Positions 53,171-61,960 of a stretch of 64,000 nucleotides of DNA are shown here, in pieces; within the stretch, counting starts at the first letter, position 1, and the number at the start of each line of letters is the position of its first letter. A model generated the notes under the pieces. It ran no database searches. It had not been told where the DNA came from and was given only the letters and a program-made list of their open reading frames with translations. Origin of the DNA: Cellulomonas humilata (GTDB lineage: Bacteria; Actinomycetota; Actinomycetes; Actinomycetales; Cellulomonadaceae). The stretch spans positions 682,001 to 746,000 of the forward strand of contig NZ_JAUSVB010000001.1 in assembly GCF_030814415.1 (NCBI RefSeq). Direction: 5' to 3'. The position numbers and the translations under genes were made by a program.

Positions 53171-53198
53171 AGGCGCGGTGCTCGTGAGCACCGCGCCT
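53171..53198 (-). terminator. Terminator of tRNA-Arg
   Basis: AGGCGCGGTGCTC (53171-53183) pairs perfectly with GAGCACCGCGCCT (53186-53198), 7 bases beyond the tRNA 3' end. It should end tRNA transcription before lysX. Confidence 0.75.
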
Positions 53199-53205
53199 CC
53201 TGATG

Positions 53206-53278
53206 TGCGCCCGAAGGGACTCGAACCCCCAACCTTCTGATCCGTAGTCAGATGCTCTATCCATTGAGCTACGGGCGC
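53206..53278 (-). tRNA. tRNA-Arg (ACG anticodon)
   Basis: A 73-base cloverleaf on the minus strand. The acceptor stem is GCGCCCG / CGGGCGC with discriminator A. The anticodon arm is TCTGA-CTACGGA-TCAGA with anticodon ACG (Arg; A34 is normally deaminated to inosine). The T arm has GGTTCGAGTCC. No CCA is encoded. Confidence 0.95.
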
Positions 53279-53377
53279 ATGGCCCCGCAGGGCCGGAGAC
53301 GACGATACAGGCCAGGAGCCCGGTCGCCCAAACCGTGGGCACGTGAGCCGTCACACGCTCGTGGCAGGATCGCGCCC

Positions 53378-54607
53378 ATGTCGACGACCACGAACCGGAT
53401 CGGCACGGGCGGTGGGCGCTGGGGCATGCGGGCGGACGTGCTGCGGCACGGCGACGGCCACGACAGCAGCCGGGTCGGGTACGTCGAGCTGTTCTTCGAC
53501 CTGGTGTTCGTGTTCGCGGTCACGCAGCTCTCGCACAGCCTCATCGCGCACCCCGACCTGACCACGCTGGTGCACACCCTGATCCTGGGCTGGGCGGTGT
53601 GGTGGCTGTGGATCGACACCACGTGGGTGACCAACTGGCTCGACCCGGACAAGGTGCCGGTCCGCACGATGCTGCTGGTCCTCATGGGGCTGGGCCTGCT
53701 GATGTCGAGCGCGATCCCGGAGGCGTTCGAGGGCAAGGCGTTGCTGTTCGCGGTCCCGTTCGTGGTGATCCAGGTCGGGCGCACGCTCTTCACGGTCTGG
53801 GCGATGGGCCGGCACTGGCCGGAGAACGCCCAGAACTTCGTGCGGATCACGATCTGGCTGAGCGCGTCCGGGGCTCTGTGGATCGGCGGTGCGCTCGCCG
53901 ACGAGCAGACGCGGCTGGTGCTCTGGGTCGCCGCGGCGCTGCTCGACGTGGCCGGGCCGCGCGCGCTGTTCTGGGTGCCGGGGATGGGGCCGACGAACCC
54001 GCACACCTGGTCGGTGCGCGGGTCGCACATGGCCGAGCGGGTGTCTCTCTTCCTCATCATCAGCCTGGGCGAGTCGATCATCGTGACCGGCACCGCGTTC
54101 GCGGAGCTCGAGGTCGACGGGGTGACCGTGCTGGCGTTCCTTGCCGCGTTCGCCAGCACGGTGCTCATGTGGCTGCTGTTCTTCGACCGGTCCGAGCAGT
54201 CCGCCACCGCGTACTTCTCGTCGCAGCCCAACCCGGGGATGGTCGCGCAGACCGCCTACACGTACGTCCCGTTCCTGCTGATCGTCGGCATCGTGCTGAC
54301 GGCGGTGGCCGACGAGGTGGTCCTGCTGCACCCCCTCGGCCACACCGACACGTGGACCGCGGGGCTCATCTGCGGCGCGGCGGCCGTCTACCTGCTGGGG
54401 AACGCGTTCTTCCGACGGGCGACCGGGGGCCGGTGGTCGGTCGCGCACCTGGTCGGCGTCGTCGCGGTGCTGGCCGTGTTCCTCGTGCGGGACGCCCTCA
54501 CGCCGCTGGCCCTGAACTGGGTGTCCAACGGGGTGCTGCTGGCGGTCATCGTCGGTGACGTCGTCCTGGGCCGGCGGGAGCGGGTACAGCAACAGCCCGA
54601 ACCCTGA
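53378..54607 (+). CDS. Low temperature requirement protein A (LtrA) family membrane protein
   Basis: A 409-aa protein with about 11 helices. It shows the LtrA signature RVGYVELFFDLVFVFAVTQLSH near residue 32, then WAVWWLWIDTTWVTNWLDPD, HMAERVSLFLIISLGESII, and GIVLTAVADEVVLLHP. The family was named from a Listeria cold-growth gene; its biochemical role is unknown. ATG 53378 starts after a 99-base spacer following tRNA-Arg. A 9-bp hairpin overlaps its stop. Confidence 0.88.
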   Translation: MSTTTNRIGTGGGRWGMRADVLRHGDGHDSSRVGYVELFFDLVFVFAVTQLSHSLIAHPDLTTLVHTLILGWAVWWLWIDTTWVTNWLDPDKVPVRTMLLVLMGLGLLMSSAIPEAFEGKALLFAVPFVVIQVGRTLFTVWAMGRHWPENAQNFVRITIWLSASGALWIGGALADEQTRLVLWVAAALLDVAGPRALFWVPGMGPTNPHTWSVRGSHMAERVSLFLIISLGESIIVTGTAFAELEVDGVTVLAFLAAFASTVLMWLLFFDRSEQSATAYFSSQPNPGMVAQTAYTYVPFLLIVGIVLTAVADEVVLLHPLGHTDTWTAGLICGAAAVYLLGNAFFRRATGGRWSVAHLVGVVAVLAVFLVRDALTPLALNWVSNGVLLAVIVGDVVLGRRERVQQQPEP

Positions 54608-54622
54608 GGGGTGCGGGCTGTT
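54591..54622. terminator. Bidirectional terminator between ltrA and tRNA-Ser
   Basis: AACAGCCCG (54591-54599) pairs with CGGGCTGTT (54614-54622), and an inner CCC/GGG extends it. It covers the ltrA stop and is 8 bases from the tRNA-Ser 3' end, so it can serve both convergent transcripts. Confidence 0.65.
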
Positions 54623-54629
54623 CTGAGAG

Positions 54630-54718
54630 CGGAGACGGTGGGATTTGAACCCACGGAAGGCTTACGCCTTCACGACCTTAGCAGGGTCGCGCACTAGACC
54701 GGGCTATGCGACGTCTCC
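54630..54718 (-). tRNA. tRNA-Ser (GCT anticodon)
   Basis: An 89-base class II tRNA on the minus strand. Acceptor GGAGACG / CGTCTCC with discriminator G, anticodon arm CGACC-CTGCTAA-GGTCG with anticodon GCT (reads AGC/AGU), and a long variable arm (GAAGGC-GTAA-GCCTTC). T arm GGTTCAAATCC. No CCA is encoded. Confidence 0.95.
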
Positions 54719-54778
54719 AGGACCAGCACAGGGTACCCGTGCGGGTGGCCCACCACCAAAGCGGCCCCTGACCTGCTC

Positions 54779-55375
54779 CTACGCCTTGGGTACCCATTGG
54801 TTGGCGCGCACGTTCTGCGCCGCGAGCCGCGCCGACTCCTCCAGCCGCGCGGCTCGCGTCGCGTCGCGCTTGGCGTGCACGATCCAGTCGAGGATGGCGC
54901 GACGGGCCGACGGCGGGAACGCGTCGAAGTTCTGCCGCGACCCCGGGTGACGCTCGAACGCCGCCGCCAGGTCGTCGGGGACGACGAGGTTCTCGACGTC
55001 GTCCAGCAGGGTCCAGGAGCCGTCGGCCTTGGCCGCGTCGATCATCGCGCGGCCGGCCGGCGTGATCCGGCCCTCGGCCTCGAGCCGCACGACCCGCTCC
55101 TTGTTGGTCCGCGCCCAGCCGCTGCCCGACTTGCGTCGGGTGAACCACAGCATCGAGCGCTCGTCGTCCAGCTTCCGGCCCGACGAGTCGATCCAGCCGA
55201 CGCAGAGAGCCTCCTCGACGGACCGCACGTAGCCCACCGACGGCCGGCCGGTCGTCGACTTCCACGACACCAGCCACGCGCCGGACTCGGTCGCGTGGTT
55301 GGCCAGGAGCCAGTCGCGCCACTCCTCGGCCGTCTCCGCGTGCACCCGCGGGGCGTCGTCCCTGCTGCCTGCCAT
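54779..55375 (-). CDS. YdeI/OmpD-associated family protein
   Basis: A 198-aa protein with the family's DUF1801-like core and C-terminal helices: EEWRDWLLANHATESGAWLVSW, SVEEALCVGWIDSSGRKLDDERS, FTRRKSGSGWARTNKERV, then the closing FPPSARRAILDWIVHAKRDATRAARLEE in order, which is typical. AGGAGG lies 5 bases before ATG 55375. Function unknown, thought to be cytoplasmic despite the OmpD name. Confidence 0.88.
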   Translation of the reverse strand: MAGSRDDAPRVHAETAEEWRDWLLANHATESGAWLVSWKSTTGRPSVGYVRSVEEALCVGWIDSSGRKLDDERSMLWFTRRKSGSGWARTNKERVVRLEAEGRITPAGRAMIDAAKADGSWTLLDDVENLVVPDDLAAAFERHPGSRQNFDAFPPSARRAILDWIVHAKRDATRAARLEESARLAAQNVRANQWVPKA

Positions 55376-55427
55376 GCGTCCTCCTCGTCGCCGCTCCCCA
55401 TCCTTGCCGAGACCACCGACGGACGGG

Positions 55428-56468
55428 TCAGCCGTCGGAGGACGCCGTCGCCTCCCGGGCGGCCGCCGCGGCCTCGCGTGCCCGCTCCGCGCGGCCCAGC
55501 TCGCGCTCCGCCGTCGCCAGCTCGCGCTCGTCGGCACGCAGGGTCTGCTGCGCGGTGCCGACCTCCTTGTCCGCGACCGTGGCGGCCTTCCCGGCGGCGG
55601 CGAGCCGACGGCGGGCCTCCGCGAGCGCGCGGACCAGGTCGTCCTCCTCCTCGTGTGCGCGCGCGGCGGCCGCCTCGGTCCGCTCGACCTCGGCGGCGCT
55701 CTCGTCGCGGGCCGCGACTGCTGCGTCGTGACGACGCCTCGCCTCGGTCGCCGCGCGTTCCGCCTGCTCCCACGCGGCCTGGGCCTCGTCGCGCGCCCGC
55801 TGCTCGCGCTCCTCGCGGCGGCGCCGACGATCGCGCTCCGCGGCCGACTCCCCGGTCTCCTTCGTCGGCTCCGCCCTCTCCGACTCCCCCACGAGCCGGA
55901 GCTTCCCGCGGGCCGGGGTCGCCGTGACCGGCTTCTCCTTCGGCGGGGGCGGCGGCTTCGGCGGAGGGGGCGCGGTGCCGTCGGACGAGTCCGCGCTGCC
56001 GAACCCCGCGTACTCGCGCGCGGCGGTCAGCCGGCCGGAGACCACCTCGCGGGCGACGGCCGGGTCGGCCAGGGCGGCGGTGAGCGTGGCGTCGAGCTCC
56101 TGCACGACGGCGTCGCCGACCTTCTGCCCGGTCGGCTGCGCGAGCTTGCGGGCCCGGGCCACCAGCGAGCGGACCAGCTGCCGGCGCTGCTTCGACAGCT
56201 CGCGCAGGGCGGGGCCGTCGAGGGACTTCTCGGCGTCGCGAAGCCCTTCGCCCAGGGCGACGATCTGGCCTGCGAGGTCGGCGTCGTCGCGCACCAGGAG
56301 GTTGACCAGCCAGGCGGAGACGGTGGGCTTGCGCAGCTCACCGATGGCCTCGGCCAGCTCACGGTCCTTGTCCGCGCGAGCGGCCTTGACCGCGGCGGCT
56401 CGCCGGGAGACGAACTCGGCGGGCGGTCCGGAGTAGAGGTCGTCGACGACCTCGTCGAGCTCGCTCAT
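55428..56468 (-). CDS. Hypothetical coiled-coil protein
   Basis: A 346-aa actinobacterial protein of unknown role. Residues 1-140 form a conserved helical domain (LDEVVDDLYSGPPAEFVSRR, GELRKPTVSAWLVNLLV, LSKQRRQLVRSLVARARKLA). A Pro/Lys linker (about 160-180, PPPPKPPPPPKEKP) leads to a long charged coiled coil (about 205-345) rich in Arg, Glu and Ala. ATG 56468 starts at the conserved domain. It is divergent from the acyl-CoA dehydrogenase-like gene; no operator is evident in the 159-bp spacer. Confidence 0.78.
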   Translation of the reverse strand: MSELDEVVDDLYSGPPAEFVSRRAAAVKAARADKDRELAEAIGELRKPTVSAWLVNLLVRDDADLAGQIVALGEGLRDAEKSLDGPALRELSKQRRQLVRSLVARARKLAQPTGQKVGDAVVQELDATLTAALADPAVAREVVSGRLTAAREYAGFGSADSSDGTAPPPPKPPPPPKEKPVTATPARGKLRLVGESERAEPTKETGESAAERDRRRRREEREQRARDEAQAAWEQAERAATEARRRHDAAVAARDESAAEVERTEAAAARAHEEEDDLVRALAEARRRLAAAGKAATVADKEVGTAQQTLRADERELATAERELGRAERAREAAAAAREATASSDG

Positions 56469-56627
56469 CGGATCGGTCCGGCGCTCGGGTGCACGCTCCG
56501 ACCCTGCCACGCGGGAGTGCGTCCGCGCACGGGTGTCGTCCCAGGTCGCGCGTCAGGCGAGTGGCGGTGATGATCTGGGACGACGGATCGAGCAACGGTC
56601 CGAGGCGCGGCCCCCGGAGAGACGACG

Positions 56628-57623
56628 ATGGTCGACGACGCCGTGCGCCTGCTGCCGTTCCGCACGGGCGGACCGCCCCTCGACGTCCCACGGACGGTCG
56701 ACGACGCACTGCGCACCGCCTGGCCGGAGCACCTGGTCCCCGGCGAGGGCGCGACCCGCGAGCTCTGGGAGCTGCTGGCCACCCTCGGAGCCACTGATCT
56801 CGGCGTCGCGCGCGCGGTGGAGCCGCACCTGGATGCCCGCGCGATCCTCACGCAGGCGGGCGTGCCCGACCGCGACGACCGCACCTGGGGCGTGTACGCC
56901 GCCGAGGGTCCCGGCGTGCGGCTCGACGCGGTCGACGCCGGCGACGGCTGGCGGCTCGGCGGGACCAAGCCGTGGTGCTCGCTGGCCGGCGTGCTGGACG
57001 CCGCCCTGGTCACCGCCCACCTGGCCGGCGGTGGCCGCGCGCTGTTCGCCGTCGACCTCCACGATCCGGGGGTCCGGCTGCTCGACCAGGAGTGGGCGTC
57101 GCGCGGGCTGACCGAGATCCCCAGCACGGCGGTCGCGTTCGACGACGTCGTCGCGACGCCGGTCGGCGCGCCCGGCTGGTATCTGGAGCGTCCGGGGTTC
57201 TGGTGGGGCGGGATCGGGGTGGCGGCCTGCTGGTTCGGGGGCGCGGTCGGGATCGGTCGACGCGTGCATGCCGAGGCGGCTCAGCGCGACGACCCGCTGC
57301 TCGCGATGCATCTCGGCGCGGTCGACCACCGGCTCGAGGACGCGCGACGGGCGCTCGCCGAGGCTGCCTGGCTGGTCGACGCGCACGACGTCGACGCCGC
57401 GCAGGGGCGCCTCCTGGCCAAGCGGGTCCGGGCGACCGTCGCGGGCGTCTGCGAGGACGTCCTGACACACGCCGCGCACGCCCTGGGTCCCGCTCCGCTG
57501 GCGCTCGAGCCGGAGCACGCCAAGCGCGTCGCCGACCTGCAGGTCTACGTGCGCCAGCAGCACGCCGAGCGCGACGACGTCTCGCTGGGGCACGCGCTCG
57601 CGTCGGCGGCGCCGCCGTGGTGA
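56628..57623 (+). CDS. Acyl-CoA dehydrogenase-like protein, short form
   Basis: A 331-aa protein of the acyl-CoA dehydrogenase fold, about 50 residues shorter than usual. Visible family parts are LWELLATLGATDLGVARAVEPH, the mid-domain GWRLGGTKPWCSLAGVLDAALV, STAVAFDDVVATPVG, and C-terminal FAD-domain helices with LTHAAHALGPAPLA. I cannot identify a catalytic glutamate with confidence. It is the first gene of a coupled operon with a PIG-L/methyltransferase fusion and a glycosyltransferase (stop overlaps next start, GTGA). A role in oxidising an acyl or amino-linked intermediate of an unknown metabolite is inference. Confidence 0.8.
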   Translation: MVDDAVRLLPFRTGGPPLDVPRTVDDALRTAWPEHLVPGEGATRELWELLATLGATDLGVARAVEPHLDARAILTQAGVPDRDDRTWGVYAAEGPGVRLDAVDAGDGWRLGGTKPWCSLAGVLDAALVTAHLAGGGRALFAVDLHDPGVRLLDQEWASRGLTEIPSTAVAFDDVVATPVGAPGWYLERPGFWWGGIGVAACWFGGAVGIGRRVHAEAAQRDDPLLAMHLGAVDHRLEDARRALAEAAWLVDAHDVDAAQGRLLAKRVRATVAGVCEDVLTHAAHALGPAPLALEPEHAKRVADLQVYVRQQHAERDDVSLGHALASAAPPW

Positions 57624-58978
57624 CGTTCGACGGTCGCGCACCGGGCACCCCGGCCGAGGCGTGGTCCGCCGACCCGCGCTTCCGTGACCTGCCCGCGCTC
57701 GCGCTGCGCCGGACGGGACGGACCGTCGTGGTCGCCGCGCATCCCGACGACGAGACCCTGGGGGTCGGCGGCATCCTGGCGGAGCTGGCGGACGCCGGGT
57801 GCCCGGCCGAGGTCGTGATCGTCTCGGACGGCAGCGCGTCGCACCCGGGGTCCCCGACGCTGGACCCGGACGCCCTGGCGGGACGCCGGTGGGCGGAGGT
57901 GGTCGACGCCGTGCACGTCGTGTCGCCGGCCTCACCGATCACGATGCTGGGGCACCCGGACGGTGGTCTGCGCGAGGTGCGCGACGCGATCGATGCCGAT
58001 CTGCGGGCGCTCCTGAACGACGGTCCCCCGGTCGACCAGCTCATCGCGACGTGGCGGGGCGACGGCCACCGGGACCACCGGATCGTGGGCGAGGTGTGCG
58101 CGGCGCTGGCCGCCGAGCTCTGCTGCACGTTCCTGGAGTACCCGATCTGGCTGTGGCACTGGGCAACCCCCGACGACCCCCGGGTGCCGTGGGACCGGCT
58201 CCGTGTGGTGGAGCTGGCGGACCGATCGGTGGTCCGCAAGCACCGGGCGGTCGCCGCGCACACCACCCAGGTCGCGCCGTTGTCGTCGGACCCGACGGAT
58301 GCGCCGACGCTGCACCCGGCGTTCCTGCGGACGTTCGACCGGGACGTCGAGATCGTCGTCTCCCAGGAGCCTGCACGCCCCACGCTCGCAGGCGAGTTCT
58401 TCGACGCCACGTACGACCGGCACGACGACCCTTGGGGGTACACCGACCGCTGGTACGAGGAGCGCAAGCGGGCACTGACGCTCGCCGCACTCCCGGACGA
58501 CCGTTACCGGGACGTCCTGGAGGTCGGGTGCGGGATCGGCGTGCTGACCGCGGAGCTGGCGCAGCGCGCGGACCACCTGCTCGCGGTCGACGTGTCCGCG
58601 GCCGCGGTCGAGCGCGCCCGCAAGCGCGTGGTCGACCTGCCGCAGGTGCACGTGCAGGTCGCCGACGTGGCCGACGCGGTGCCTGCGGGCTCGTTCGACC
58701 TCGTCGTCCTCTCGGAGGTCGGCTACTACGTCGACCGCCCGACGCTCGACCGGGTGCTCGCCGACCTGCGTGCCCGCCTCGCCCCCGGCGGCACCCTCCT
58801 GGTCTGCCACTGGCACCACCCCGTCGACGCGTACCCGCTGACCGGCGACGAGGTGCACCGCCGGCTGCGCCGGACCACCGACCTCACGCTGCTGGCGGAG
58901 CACCGCGAGAAGGACCTGCTGCTCGACGTGTATGGCGACGACCCGCGATCGGTGGCGCAGCGGACGGGTCTGGCATGA
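57620..58978 (+). CDS. Bifunctional PIG-L deacetylase / SAM-dependent methyltransferase
   Basis: A 452-aa fusion. The N-terminal half is a PIG-L (LmbE-like) zinc deacetylase with AAHPDDETLGVGGIL (His41, Asp43, Asp44) and the third zinc ligand in GDGHRDHRIVGE. Residues about 265-452 are a class I methyltransferase (VLEVGCGIGVLTAELA, DLVVLSEVGYYV, GTLLVCHWHHP). PIG-L enzymes remove acetyl groups from GlcNAc conjugates (MshB in mycothiol synthesis). Placed before a glycosyltransferase, it likely processes a sugar-linked small molecule; the product is unknown. GTG 57620 overlaps the upstream stop, and its stop overlaps the next ATG. Confidence 0.9.
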   Translation: MTFDGRAPGTPAEAWSADPRFRDLPALALRRTGRTVVVAAHPDDETLGVGGILAELADAGCPAEVVIVSDGSASHPGSPTLDPDALAGRRWAEVVDAVHVVSPASPITMLGHPDGGLREVRDAIDADLRALLNDGPPVDQLIATWRGDGHRDHRIVGEVCAALAAELCCTFLEYPIWLWHWATPDDPRVPWDRLRVVELADRSVVRKHRAVAAHTTQVAPLSSDPTDAPTLHPAFLRTFDRDVEIVVSQEPARPTLAGEFFDATYDRHDDPWGYTDRWYEERKRALTLAALPDDRYRDVLEVGCGIGVLTAELAQRADHLLAVDVSAAAVERARKRVVDLPQVHVQVADVADAVPAGSFDLVVLSEVGYYVDRPTLDRVLADLRARLAPGGTLLVCHWHHPVDAYPLTGDEVHRRLRRTTDLTLLAEHREKDLLLDVYGDDPRSVAQRTGLA

Positions 58979-59697
58979 GACCCCGGATCGCTCATGTCGT
59001 GGTCGTCGTGCCGGCTCGCGACGAGGAGGCCCTGGTCGGCCGGTGCCTCGCCGCGCTGCAGGCATCCCGGCAGGCGGCACGGGCGGTGCTGCCCCACCTG
59101 ACGGTGGACCTCGTGCTCGTGCTCGACCGGTGCACCGACGGCACACGCTCCGTCGCGCTCGGTCACCTCGACGTGCGGCTCGTCGACCTTGACGAGGGCC
59201 GCGTCGGCGCTGCTCGTGCCGCGGGCGTGCGCGACGCGCTCGACCGCGCGACCACCGACCCCGACCGCACATGGCTGGCCAGCACCGACGCCGACTCCGC
59301 GGTCCCCGAACGCTGGATCCTGGAGCACGTGCGGCTCGCCGACGCGGGTGCCGACGTGCTGGTCGGCACGGTGCGGCCCGACCCGGCCGACCTCACCCCG
59401 ACCCAGCTGGCCGGCTGGCGCGCGACCCGGGTCCCGGGCCGACCCAACGGGCACGTGCACGGCGCCAACCTCGGCGTGCGTGCCGACGCCTACCTGCGCG
59501 CGGGCGGCTTCCCCGGCCGGCCTGCCCACGAGGACGTCGACCTGGTGGCCGCTCTCGTCGCGTCGGGCGCCCGGGTCGTCGCGACGGACGAGTGCGATGT
59601 CGTCACCTCGGGGCGCCTGGTCGGCCGGGCACCCGCGGGGTACGCGGACTACCTGCGCTCGAGGTTCGGGGCCGACGACGAGGCCGAGTCGGCCTGA
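58975..59697 (+). CDS. Glycosyltransferase family 2 protein
   Basis: A 240-aa GT-A fold enzyme without membrane helices. It shows VVVVPARDEEALVGRCLAAL, LVLVLDRCTDGTR, the DxD-like metal site in STDADSAVPERWILEH, and the acceptor region RPNGHVHGANLGVRADAYLRAGGF with HEDVDLVAALV. It is coupled to the PIG-L fusion (ATGA, 58975-58978). The last 49 bases overlap the end of the convergent ribonuclease gene. Confidence 0.9.
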   Translation: MRPRIAHVVVVVPARDEEALVGRCLAALQASRQAARAVLPHLTVDLVLVLDRCTDGTRSVALGHLDVRLVDLDEGRVGAARAAGVRDALDRATTDPDRTWLASTDADSAVPERWILEHVRLADAGADVLVGTVRPDPADLTPTQLAGWRATRVPGRPNGHVHGANLGVRADAYLRAGGFPGRPAHEDVDLVAALVASGARVVATDECDVVTSGRLVGRAPAGYADYLRSRFGADDEAESA

Positions 59698-61154
59698 GCC
59701 AGCTCGAACAGCACCTTGCGCTGCGCCACGGATGCCTCGGTGAGGCGGACCTGGACGTCCTCGCCCAGCGGAAGGGACGCCCCCTCGATGCGTCCGCGGA
59801 CGGCCGGGTCGCGCAGCTGCACGACACCGGTGTCGCGGTCGGCGCGGACGTCGACGATCGCGCCGTCGAACACCTCGCCCTCCCGCCCGGTCAGCAGCGC
59901 CGCCTCGACCAGGTCCAGGCTGCCGCGCTCGAACTCGGCGGCGTGCTTGTCCCCCGACGCCATGAGTCCCGGCAGCTCGGGCAGCGCGTCGCGGACCCAG
60001 TCCGGGACCGGCCGGTCGGCGCACAGGGCGAGGCACGTCTCGCCGACGAAGCGGTCCACCAGCCGCCGCAGCGGGGCCGTCGTGTGGGCGTAGGGCGCCG
60101 CGATGGCGGCGTGCATGGTGAAGCTCGGCACCTCACCGTCGAACGCCACGTAGGCGGCACCGCGCAGCAGCGAGGTCGCGTCGGTGAGCAGGGCCGCGTG
60201 CGCCGGGTTGCCCGCGTCGAGGTCGCGGATGATGTCGCCCGGGGTCGCGCCCGCCGGCCACGGCACACCCAGCGCGTGCGCGGAGAGGCGTAGCCGCTCG
60301 ACATCACGCGGGTCCGCGTCGGGCAGCGTCCGCACGATGCCGATGCGGCCGTCGAGCATGAGGCGTGCCGCGCACATGCCGGTGAGCAGCGAGATCTGCG
60401 CGTTCCACTCCTCGACCGGCAGGGTGGCGCGGCTGCCCAGGGTCCACACGCCGTCGGCCCCCTGCTCGACCACCTGCTCCGGCGTGGGCAGCGTGATGCC
60501 GCCACGGGCTCGTTCGGCAGCCTCCCGGAGGATGCCCACCTCCCGCAGCAGCTGCAGCGTCTCGTCCGCGGTGCCGTCGTCGAGGGCCGCCTGCGCACCG
60601 ACGTACGTCAGCTGTGCACGGCTCTGTACAGAGGCGCGGCGCACGTCGACGTCGACCGGCGCCCCCTCCGCGTCGAGGTCGATCGTCCAGAGCAGAGCCG
60701 GCGTCACCTGGTCGGGCAGCAGGCTCGCGACGCCCTCCGACAGGAGCGGCGGGTGCAGCGGCGTGCGGCCGTCCGGGGCGTAGAGCGTCTCGACGCGGTC
60801 GCGCGCCTCGTCGTCGAGAGCGCCGCCCGGCGACACCCACGCGGCGACGTCGGCGATCGCGTACCGCACCCGGAACCCGCCGTCGCGGCGCTCGATGTGG
60901 ACGGCCTGGTCCAGGTCCTTCGAGCCCTCGGGGTCGATGGTGACGAACGGGATGTCGGTGGCGTCGGACCGCTCACCGTCGGGCGCACCGGCCGCCGCCG
61001 CCTCCGCCTCGGCGATCACGTGCGCCGGGAACTCCGCCGGCACGCCCAGCTCGACGCGCAGGTCGTCGAGACCGCGCCGCACGAGCACGTCGACGGCCTC
61101 CCCCTGCGCCTCCTGCGGCGGGCGGGCGTGCAGCTGGACATGGCGTCGGGGCAC
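59649..61154 (-). CDS. RNB domain-containing ribonuclease (RNase II/R-like, short)
   Basis: A 501-aa 3'-5' exoribonuclease core. The catalytic aspartates are in FVTIDPEGSKDLDQAVHIER, and YAIADVAAWVSPGGALDDEARDR, LHPPLLSEGVASLLPDQVTPAL and YAHTTAPLRRLVDRFVGE follow in order. It lacks the usual N-terminal cold-shock domains and C-terminal S1 domain of RNase R, as in the short actinobacterial group. The start at 61154 (GTG) fits its size. Its 3' end overlaps the glycosyltransferase gene by 49 bases. Confidence 0.9.
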   Translation of the reverse strand: MPRRHVQLHARPPQEAQGEAVDVLVRRGLDDLRVELGVPAEFPAHVIAEAEAAAAGAPDGERSDATDIPFVTIDPEGSKDLDQAVHIERRDGGFRVRYAIADVAAWVSPGGALDDEARDRVETLYAPDGRTPLHPPLLSEGVASLLPDQVTPALLWTIDLDAEGAPVDVDVRRASVQSRAQLTYVGAQAALDDGTADETLQLLREVGILREAAERARGGITLPTPEQVVEQGADGVWTLGSRATLPVEEWNAQISLLTGMCAARLMLDGRIGIVRTLPDADPRDVERLRLSAHALGVPWPAGATPGDIIRDLDAGNPAHAALLTDATSLLRGAAYVAFDGEVPSFTMHAAIAAPYAHTTAPLRRLVDRFVGETCLALCADRPVPDWVRDALPELPGLMASGDKHAAEFERGSLDLVEAALLTGREGEVFDGAIVDVRADRDTGVVQLRDPAVRGRIEGASLPLGEDVQVRLTEASVAQRKVLFELAQADSASSSAPNLERR

Positions 61155-61282
61155 GCCGTGAGCCTAGGCGGGCGTCGGAGCGAGCGCCCGCCAGAGCCCG
61201 CGCGCCGCGCCCGACGGGTGACGTCCACCACCCGACGACCGCCCAACGAGCCGAGTACGCCGCGGTCTCCTAGCCTGCGGGG

Positions 61283-61960
61283 ATGCCTCATCCCCCGGTG
61301 CGTCGCCGTGCCCTCCTGCGGGCGGTCGCCTTCGGTGCGGGAGTGTCGGTACCCGTCGTCGTCCTCGCCTACCTCGTCCGCGCGGAGGCGCCCGGGCTGT
61401 CGCGGCTCGACGAGCAGACGGTCGTGGTCGCGACCTCGTTCACCCGCGAGCACCCCGGGCTCCTGCACGTGCTCGCTGTGTGGCAGGAGCTGCTCAGGCC
61501 GATCTGGGTCAACCTGGCCGTGGGGCTGGTCTGCCTGCGGCTCTGGCGGCGGCACGGTCTGCCGACCCGCGCGCTGTGGGCGTTCCTCACGGTCATGCTC
61601 GCGTGGGCGCTGCAGGTTGGCGCGAAAGGTCTCGTGGGACGGGCGCGGCCGGTGGTGGAGGACGCGCTCGAGCACGCTCCGGGGTCGAGCTTCCCCTCCG
61701 GCCACGCGATGAACACCGCCGCCGCGGCCCTGACGACCACGCTGCTCCTCTGGCCGCTGCTCGGACCTCGCGGCCGGGTCGTCGTCCCGGTCGTCGCCGG
61801 CACCGTCACCGTGGTCACCGCCGCGGACCGGGTCCTTCTCGGCGTGCACCACCCCTCCGACGTGGTCGCGGGCGTGCTGCTCGGCACCGCGATCGTCGGC
61901 GCCTCCGCGATCGGCTACCAGGGCTGGCGACCGCGGCCCTCCACCCAAGGAGCCTCATGA
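61283..61960 (+). CDS. PAP2 superfamily phosphatase
   Basis: A 225-aa membrane phosphatase. The three PAP2 motifs are KGLVGRARP, SSFPSGHAMN and DRVLLGVHHPSD (His near residue 193 as nucleophile). About five helices are visible. Likely substrates are undecaprenyl diphosphate or phosphatidic acid type lipids. Its stop overlaps the next gene's ATG, giving a coupled pair of PAP2 genes. Confidence 0.9.
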   Translation: MPHPPVRRRALLRAVAFGAGVSVPVVVLAYLVRAEAPGLSRLDEQTVVVATSFTREHPGLLHVLAVWQELLRPIWVNLAVGLVCLRLWRRHGLPTRALWAFLTVMLAWALQVGAKGLVGRARPVVEDALEHAPGSSFPSGHAMNTAAAALTTTLLLWPLLGPRGRVVVPVVAGTVTVVTAADRVLLGVHHPSDVVAGVLLGTAIVGASAIGYQGWRPRPSTQGAS

